Below, piece after piece: positions 6,139-10,436 of a stretch of 10,436 nucleotides of DNA. Below the pieces are notes generated by a model. The model ran no database searches, had not been told where the DNA came from, and was given only the letters and a program-made list of their open reading frames with translations. This DNA is from Acidobacteriota bacterium (lineage in GTDB: Bacteria; Acidobacteriota; Terriglobia; Terriglobales; Acidobacteriaceae), in NCBI GenBank assembly GCA_021778875.1, contig JAJYBT010000034.1, positions 1 through 10,436 of the forward strand. Direction: 5' to 3'. A program made the translations under genes and the position numbers. Each line of letters starts with the position of its first letter. Within the stretch, counting starts at the first letter, position 1.

Positions 6139-6215
6139 AAAAGCAACGATTCAACGGAACGGCACGGCCCTGAACCGGCTTCGCCACAGGAACAAACCGA
6201 GAGAGCAAGCACAGT

Positions 6216-7778
6216 ATGGCCAGCGCTTTGTACCAAAGTATCGAACTCCTCAGCCGCGAGAAGGGCATCGAGCCCGAGCTCGTGGTTGGAGCCGTGGAAG
6301 AGGCTATTGCCCTGGCCACGCGCAAGTACTACAAGACCCAGGAAAACATGCGCGGGGAGCTGAACAAAGAGACCGGCGAAATCACGGCCTATGTCTACAA
6401 GACCGTGGTGGCCGACGAAGACCAGATCGAAGATCCCGTGAACCAGATCACGCTGGCGGACGCCAACGAGCTGGCTCCCGGCGTCGAAGTGGGCAGTGAG
6501 ATCCGGCTCTACAAGGACACCAGCCCCCTTGGCCGCATTGCCGCGCAACTGGCCAAGCAGGTGATCTTTCAGAAGGTCCGCGAGGCCGAGCGCGACACCG
6601 TCTTCAACGAGTACGCGCATCGCGAAAAGGAAGTGCTGAACGCGACGGTCAAGCGCATCGAGGGCCAGGACGTTATCTATGACCTGGGCAAGGCCGAAGC
6701 CCGCTGCCCCAAGCGCGAGCAGTCGCGGCTGGAGCAGTTCTCCATCGGCGAGCGGGTGCGCGTCGTGCTCATCAAGGTGGACCGCGCCGCGAAAGGGCCG
6801 CAGGTGGTCGTCTCCCGCGCCGCGCCGGAGCTTGTATCGAACCTCTTCCAATCGGAAGTGCCGGAGATTTACGACAATACCGTGGTCATCCGCGCCATTG
6901 CCCGCGAGGCGGGCGAGCGCACCAAGATTGCCGTGCAGAGCCGCGACAAGGACGTGGACCCGGTGGGCGCATGCGTGGGCATGAAGGGCATGCGCGTGCA
7001 GTCCATTATCCGCGAGCTGCGCGGGGAAAAAATCGACATCATCGAGTTCAGCGACGAGATTACGACCTTTGCCGAGAAGGCGCTGCAGCCGGCCAAAGTG
7101 AGCCGCGTTTCCATCTCCGACCTGACCGATAAGCAGCTTGAAGTGATTGTGGACGACACCCAGCTTTCGCTGGCCATCGGCAAGAAGGGCCAGAATGTGC
7201 GTCTGGCGGCCAAGCTGCTGGGCTGGAAGATTGACATCAAGAGCGAAGAGGAAAAGCGCCAGGAGGTGGAGCAGCAGATGCAGGCTCTCTCCGGCGGACC
7301 CTCAACGCCCATCGAGCAGGTGACCGAGCTGGGCGATGGCATCATCCAGAAGCTTGTGGCCGCGGGCATCACGACCGTTGAGTCGCTGGCCGACATGACG
7401 CCCGAGCAGTTGGAAGAGATTCCAGGCATCGGCGAGAAGACTCTGGAACGTATCGGCGTGGCCGTGCGGCACTACTTCGGGCACTTTGAAGAGGGCGAAG
7501 AAGGCTACGTCGCGGAGGAGTTCGCCGAGACGATTCCGGGCGAAGCTGAAGTGGAGAACGCGCCCGCCATTGTGGCTAATGCGGAAGCCGAGGCAGAGAA
7601 CTCCGCCGAGGTCATCGAGGAAGCGGAGAGCGTTGCGGCCGTGGCGGGAGATACGGAGCCAATGACCGCGATGGAAGATGTGATTGAAAATGTGCCCGAC
7701 GCCGATGGGGCGCTGGAATCGGAATCAGGCGAGCGGGAAAGCGAAGATGAGCAGGCGGCCAAAGAGGGCGGCGCGTAA
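6216..7778 (+). CDS. nusA: Transcription termination/antitermination factor NusA
   Basis: A 520-residue RNA polymerase-binding factor that modulates pausing, intrinsic and Rho-dependent termination and antitermination. Domains in order: the N-terminal polymerase-binding domain (1 to about 130), S1 (about 135-200), KH1 (about 230-300, GMKG at 255-258) and KH2 (about 302-345, GKKG at 322-325 in LAIGKKGQNVRLAAKLLGW). One helix-hairpin-helix repeat follows at about 370-415 (VAAGITTVESLADMTPEQL, then EIPGIGEKTLERI). Residues about 424-520 are a strongly acidic, Ala/Glu-rich tail, probably disordered, which differs from the paired AR1/AR2 domains of E. coli NusA. The start has a weak GAGAG ribosome site about ten bases upstream, but the N-terminus (LYQSIELLSREKGIEPELV) fits the family. 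It is the second gene of the operon. No ylxR or L7Ae-like gene lies between it and infB, unlike in many Firmicutes. Confidence 0.96.
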   Translation: MASALYQSIELLSREKGIEPELVVGAVEEAIALATRKYYKTQENMRGELNKETGEITAYVYKTVVADEDQIEDPVNQITLADANELAPGVEVGSEIRLYKDTSPLGRIAAQLAKQVIFQKVREAERDTVFNEYAHREKEVLNATVKRIEGQDVIYDLGKAEARCPKREQSRLEQFSIGERVRVVLIKVDRAAKGPQVVVSRAAPELVSNLFQSEVPEIYDNTVVIRAIAREAGERTKIAVQSRDKDVDPVGACVGMKGMRVQSIIRELRGEKIDIIEFSDEITTFAEKALQPAKVSRVSISDLTDKQLEVIVDDTQLSLAIGKKGQNVRLAAKLLGWKIDIKSEEEKRQEVEQQMQALSGGPSTPIEQVTELGDGIIQKLVAAGITTVESLADMTPEQLEEIPGIGEKTLERIGVAVRHYFGHFEEGEEGYVAEEFAETIPGEAEVENAPAIVANAEAEAENSAEVIEEAESVAAVAGDTEPMTAMEDVIENVPDADGALESESGERESEDEQAAKEGGA

Positions 7779-7813
7779 GATGCGTCGCGCCCTGCAAGGC
7801 CACTCAGGCGATA

Positions 7814-7863
7814 ATGGAAGTATCAGAAGCAGCCATTGCCATGAGGTAGCTATGAGCGACTAA
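7814..7863 (+). other. Two tiny leader-like ORFs before infB
   Basis: An 11-codon frame (ATG 7814, stop 7847-7849; MEVSEAAIAMR) is followed by a 3-codon frame (ATG 7852, stop 7861-7863; MSD). The second has GAGG at 7843-7846, five bases before its ATG, and the first frame's stop lies in its spacer. They could be translated as couplers or leaders for infB, or be chance. The 118-base nusA-infB gap otherwise shows only a weak bulged hairpin near 7788-7810 and a T run at 7879-7884. Confidence 0.2.
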
Positions 7864-7896
7864 GGGCTTTGGGTAGCATTTTTTGAAAAGAGGCGG

Positions 7897-10436
7897 ATGA
7901 GTAAGGTTCGAATCAACGATCTCGCGCGCGAGATGGAAGTCAAGAGCCGACAGGTTCTTGATGTGCTGGCGGAGCTTGGCCTGGGCGAAGGCAAGACGCA
8001 CTCCAGTTCTATCGAGGATCATGAGGCCGAAAAGGTGCGCGCACAATTTGCGCGCGGCTCGCGCTCAGCGGGCAGCGGGGCGTCAACCCGCGGTTCGCAG
8101 ACAATTGCGCCCAAAATTGATCTCTCCCACGTCTCCAAGCCCGGCGACGTGATGAAAGCCATTCTGGCGAAGAAGCAGGAACAGGAAGCGGAAGTTCGCC
8201 GTGGCGCCGTGCACGCAAAGCCCGCCGCCGCAGCGCCAGTCAAGACTCCGGCCACGCCGGCAGCGCCCGCGCCCGCAGCGCCTGTCGCGGCGCAGGCTGC
8301 GCCCGCCCGCCCTGAGCCGCGCAAGATTGTTCCGCCCGTCCGGCAGGCACCGCCCATCGTCTCTGCGCCGCACACGCCGGCCATTGCAAGCCGCCCACCG
8401 GCCGGTCCGGTAGTGGCCAAGGCTCCCGCTGGGGCCGTACCTGCGCGCCCCGCCGTTGCCGTGGTTCCTCCGGCTGTGGCCGTGGTCGTCAAGCCGCCGG
8501 CCGCGCCGCCAGCCCGTGAACCTCAGCCGCACCCGGCCGAACACGTTGCCGCGCCCGCAAAACCAGCCGCCACGGCTGCTGCTGCGCCGGTGGTGGCCGT
8601 CGAGGCAGCCGCCGCGCCGGTCCCTGCGCCCGAGCAGCCCGCCGAGCAGCCCGCTCCCATTGTGGCGGCTGCGGTAACCGCAGCCGCTGCGCAGCAGCCC
8701 CCCGTCGCAGCTAAGCCCGCTGCGGAGCCTGTTGCTGCGCCTGTCGCAGAGCAAAAAGCTGCGCCTGCCCCAGAAGAGGCGGTTGCAACTGCCGCTCCGG
8801 CAGCGCCCGTGCGCCGCGTCGTGATGCCCCAGACGGGCCCGCGACCGGTCTACAAAGCGCCGCCCGTGGTTCCCGGCACACCCGCTCCGCCCCCCGCTCA
8901 GGCAGGCGGCCTGCAGCGCGGCAGACCGATTTTCGATCGCAGACCCCCGGGCGCACCCGGCAGTTATCCTCAGCGCACCCCTGGCGGCGCTCCCGGGCAA
9001 TTCCCGGCTGGACCGCGGCCCAAGCATCCCACGCGCACCACGCCTGGAGGCTACGCAGGACCCGGCGGTCCTGGAGGCCCCGGAGCCCGTCCCGGCTTCG
9101 GCGCTCGTCCCGGATTCGGCGCCCCGCGCCCCGGCGGCTTCGGCGGCCCGCGACCCGGCCCCGGCGGAGCACCGCCGTCCGGAGAGGCTCCCCGTCCGCA
9201 GCGCGCGGCCCCCAGAGGACGCGGCGGACGCCCGCAGTACCCCAAGACGAAGGAAGGCCCGATGAAGGGCTTTGTGCCGCCGCCGCGCTTTGGCGGAGGG
9301 GCACAGTTCAGCAACGAACCGCTGCCCATCACGCGCGAAATCACGGTCACCGAAGGCATCAGCGTCAAGGACCTGGCAGAAAAGCTTGAAGTCCGCGCCA
9401 AGGACCTGATTGCCACGCTGCTGATGCGCGGCGTCTTCGTCACCGTCAACCAGTCTCTCGACGCAGAGATGGTGAAGGACGTCGCTGCCAAGTTCGGCGT
9501 CGGCGCCAACGTCATCAGCTACGAAGAGGAGATCGCCAACCAGGCCATTGAAGAGGTTCTGGAGGCGGAAAACACCGGTGAGCTCGAAGTGCCGCGTTCG
9601 CCCGTGGTCACCGTCATGGGTCACGTGGATCACGGCAAGACCTCCCTGCTCGACGCCATCCGCGAAACCGACGTGGCGGCAGGCGAGGCCGGCGGCATTA
9701 CCCAGCACATCGGCGCCTACAAGGTGCGTTTCGCCAAGGAAGGCTCGCCCGCCTCAGGCCGCGAGATCGTCTTTCTCGATACGCCAGGTCACGAAGCCTT
9801 TACCCGCATGCGTGCCCGCGGAGCCAAGGTCACGGACATCGTTGTCATCGTAGTGGCAGCAGACGACGGCGTGATGCCGCAGACGCTCGAAGCCATTGAT
9901 CACGCGAAGGCTGCTGAAGTGCCCATCATCGTGGCCGTCAACAAGATTGACAAGCCCGAAGCCAACCCCGACCGCGTGAAGAAGCAGCTCGCGGACCGCG
10001 GCCTGATTCCCGAGGAGTGGGCCGGCGGCGGCGAGAACAGCACGGTCTTCGTCGAAGTCTCAGCCAAGAAGCGCATCAACCTGGACCTGCTGCTGGAAAT
10101 GATCTGCCTGGTTTCGGACATCAAGGCTCCCAAGGCCACGCCCGGCCGCAAGGCTGTGGGCTCGGTGCTCGAAGCCAAGCTGGACCGCGGCCGTGGCGCC
10201 GTGGCCACCGTGTTGGTGCAGGACGGCACGCTGCGCCTCAACGACAGCTACATTGTGGGCAACACCTTCGGCAAGGTCCGCGCCATGTTCGACGATCGCG
10301 GCCGTGCCATTGAAGAAGCTGGTCCCTCCACCCCGGTTGAAGTGCTGGGCCTCGAAGCCATGCCCGACTCCGGCGACACGTTCCTCGTCGTCGCCGATCG
10401 CGACAAGGCCAAGGGCATCGCGCAGTATCGCAAGAT
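7897..10436 (+). CDS. infB: Translation initiation factor IF-2, 5' part
   Basis: The first 846 codons of the GTPase that brings initiator tRNA to the 30S subunit and promotes subunit joining; the 3' end is outside the window. Domains: an IF2_N-type helical module (residues 1-52, [21 protein letters not shown]), an Ala/Pro/Val-rich linker (about 109-308), a Gly/Pro/Arg-rich stretch with FG repeats (about 349-452), and a second IF2_N module (about 478-540, [16 protein letters not shown]). The G domain carries G1 GHVDHGKT (575-582), G2 [11 protein letters not shown]3 DTPGH (628-632), G4 NKID (682-685) and G5 SAKK (722-725). After it comes the start of the domain 2 beta-barrel ([20 protein letters not shown]). 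All GTPase motifs are intact. The start at ATG 7897 is supported by AAAAGAGG at 7886-7893, although its spacing is short (3 bases), and by a stop codon not far upstream. It is the third gene of the operon. Confidence 0.95.
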   Translation, partial: MSKVRINDLAREMEVKSRQVLDVLAELGLGEGKTHSSSIEDHEAEKVRAQFARGSRSAGSGASTRGSQTIAPKIDLSHVSKPGDVMKAILAKKQEQEAEVRRGAVHAKPAAAAPVKTPATPAAPAPAAPVAAQAAPARPEPRKIVPPVRQAPPIVSAPHTPAIASRPPAGPVVAKAPAGAVPARPAVAVVPPAVAVVVKPPAAPPAREPQPHPAEHVAAPAKPAATAAAAPVVAVEAAAAPVPAPEQPAEQPAPIVAAAVTAAAAQQPPVAAKPAAEPVAAPVAEQKAAPAPEEAVATAAPAAPVRRVVMPQTGPRPVYKAPPVVPGTPAPPPAQAGGLQRGRPIFDRRPPGAPGSYPQRTPGGAPGQFPAGPRPKHPTRTTPGGYAGPGGPGGPGARPGFGARPGFGAPRPGGFGGPRPGPGGAPPSGEAPRPQRAAPRGRGGRPQYPKTKEGPMKGFVPPPRFGGGAQFSNEPLPITREITVTEGISVKDLAEKLEVRAKDLIATLLMRGVFVTVNQSLDAEMVKDVAAKFGVGANVISYEEEIANQAIEEVLEAENTGELEVPRSPVVTVMGHVDHGKTSLLDAIRETDVAAGEAGGITQHIGAYKVRFAKEGSPASGREIVFLDTPGHEAFTRMRARGAKVTDIVVIVVAADDGVMPQTLEAIDHAKAAEVPIIVAVNKIDKPEANPDRVKKQLADRGLIPEEWAGGGENSTVFVEVSAKKRINLDLLLEMICLVSDIKAPKATPGRKAVGSVLEAKLDRGRGAVATVLVQDGTLRLNDSYIVGNTFGKVRAMFDDRGRAIEEAGPSTPVEVLGLEAMPDSGDTFLVVADRDKAKGIAQYRK
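9085..9168 (+). repeat. Degenerate tandem repeat in infB (ARPGFG units)
   Basis: Two adjacent 18-base units (9085-9102 and 9103-9120) each encode ARPGFG. They are followed by two related 24-base units (9121-9144 and 9145-9168) encoding APRPGGFG and GPRPGPGG. They form the core of the Gly/Pro/Arg-rich segment of IF2. The first two units differ mainly at third codon positions, so the peptide rather than the DNA seems to be conserved. Confidence 0.7.
9250..9264 (+). promoter_or_regulatory. Candidate internal ribosome site and start for a short IF2
   Basis: AAGGAAGG (9250-9257) precedes an in-frame ATG at 9262 (codon 456), with seven bases between AAGGA and ATG. This is better spaced than the site at the annotated start. 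Initiation here would give an IF2 starting [10 protein letters not shown], just before the second IF2_N module. E. coli infB also makes shorter IF2 forms from in-frame internal starts. Whether it is used here is inference. Confidence 0.4.

Noticed and set aside
8083..9708. A 541-codon open frame antisense to infB
   Set aside because: It mirrors the Ala/Pro/Gly-rich infB sequence, where high GC removes stop codons. Its peptide is low-complexity Arg/Gly/Ser with no domain, and infB is unambiguous by its GTPase motifs.

Overview
The window looks like a chromosomal segment of a GC-rich, Gram-negative bacterium, most likely an acidobacterium of the Terriglobia/Acidobacteriaceae type. This placement is my inference from the style of the proteins (an Ala/Ser-rich stalk before an outer-membrane barrel, an Ala/Pro- and Gly/Arg-rich IF2, a RimP with an extra loop) and from the gene order. 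It is not a database result. I see no mobile element, CRISPR array, tRNA, rRNA or other sign of recent horizontal transfer.

Layout. Bases 1-581 hold the 3' end of an RNase G/E-type endoribonuclease gene, closed by a perfect 14-bp hairpin. A single outer-membrane beta-barrel gene follows (749-1621, +). It converges with a minus-strand block on a large bidirectional terminator (about 1652-1706). The minus-strand block (5320 down to 1717) is probably one operon of four genes: a group II PLP-dependent decarboxylase-like enzyme, an exported Xaa-Pro aminopeptidase (M24), a 124-residue unknown protein and a 129-residue four-helix membrane protein. The last two overlap by 7 bases.

A short divergent control region (about 5300-5481) separates this block from the classic transcription/translation operon rimP - nusA - infB on the plus strand. 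That operon makes a 30S maturation factor, the Nus termination/antitermination factor and initiation factor IF2. infB runs off the window after its G domain and the start of domain 2.

The most interesting signals are regulatory. A textbook intrinsic terminator (hairpin 5395-5413 plus a T-rich tail) lies in the rimP leader, downstream of a plausible promoter and upstream of the likely rimP start. No plus-strand gene ends there, so it looks like an attenuator in front of an operon that encodes the termination factor NusA itself. A partial alternative pairing partner lies just upstream. Overlapping divergent promoter-like elements and an imperfect palindrome occupy the same control region. Inside infB, a well-spaced Shine-Dalgarno sequence before an in-frame ATG at 9262 could give a short IF2 isoform that lacks the long low-complexity N-terminal half. 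The rest is ordinary housekeeping or conserved accessory content.
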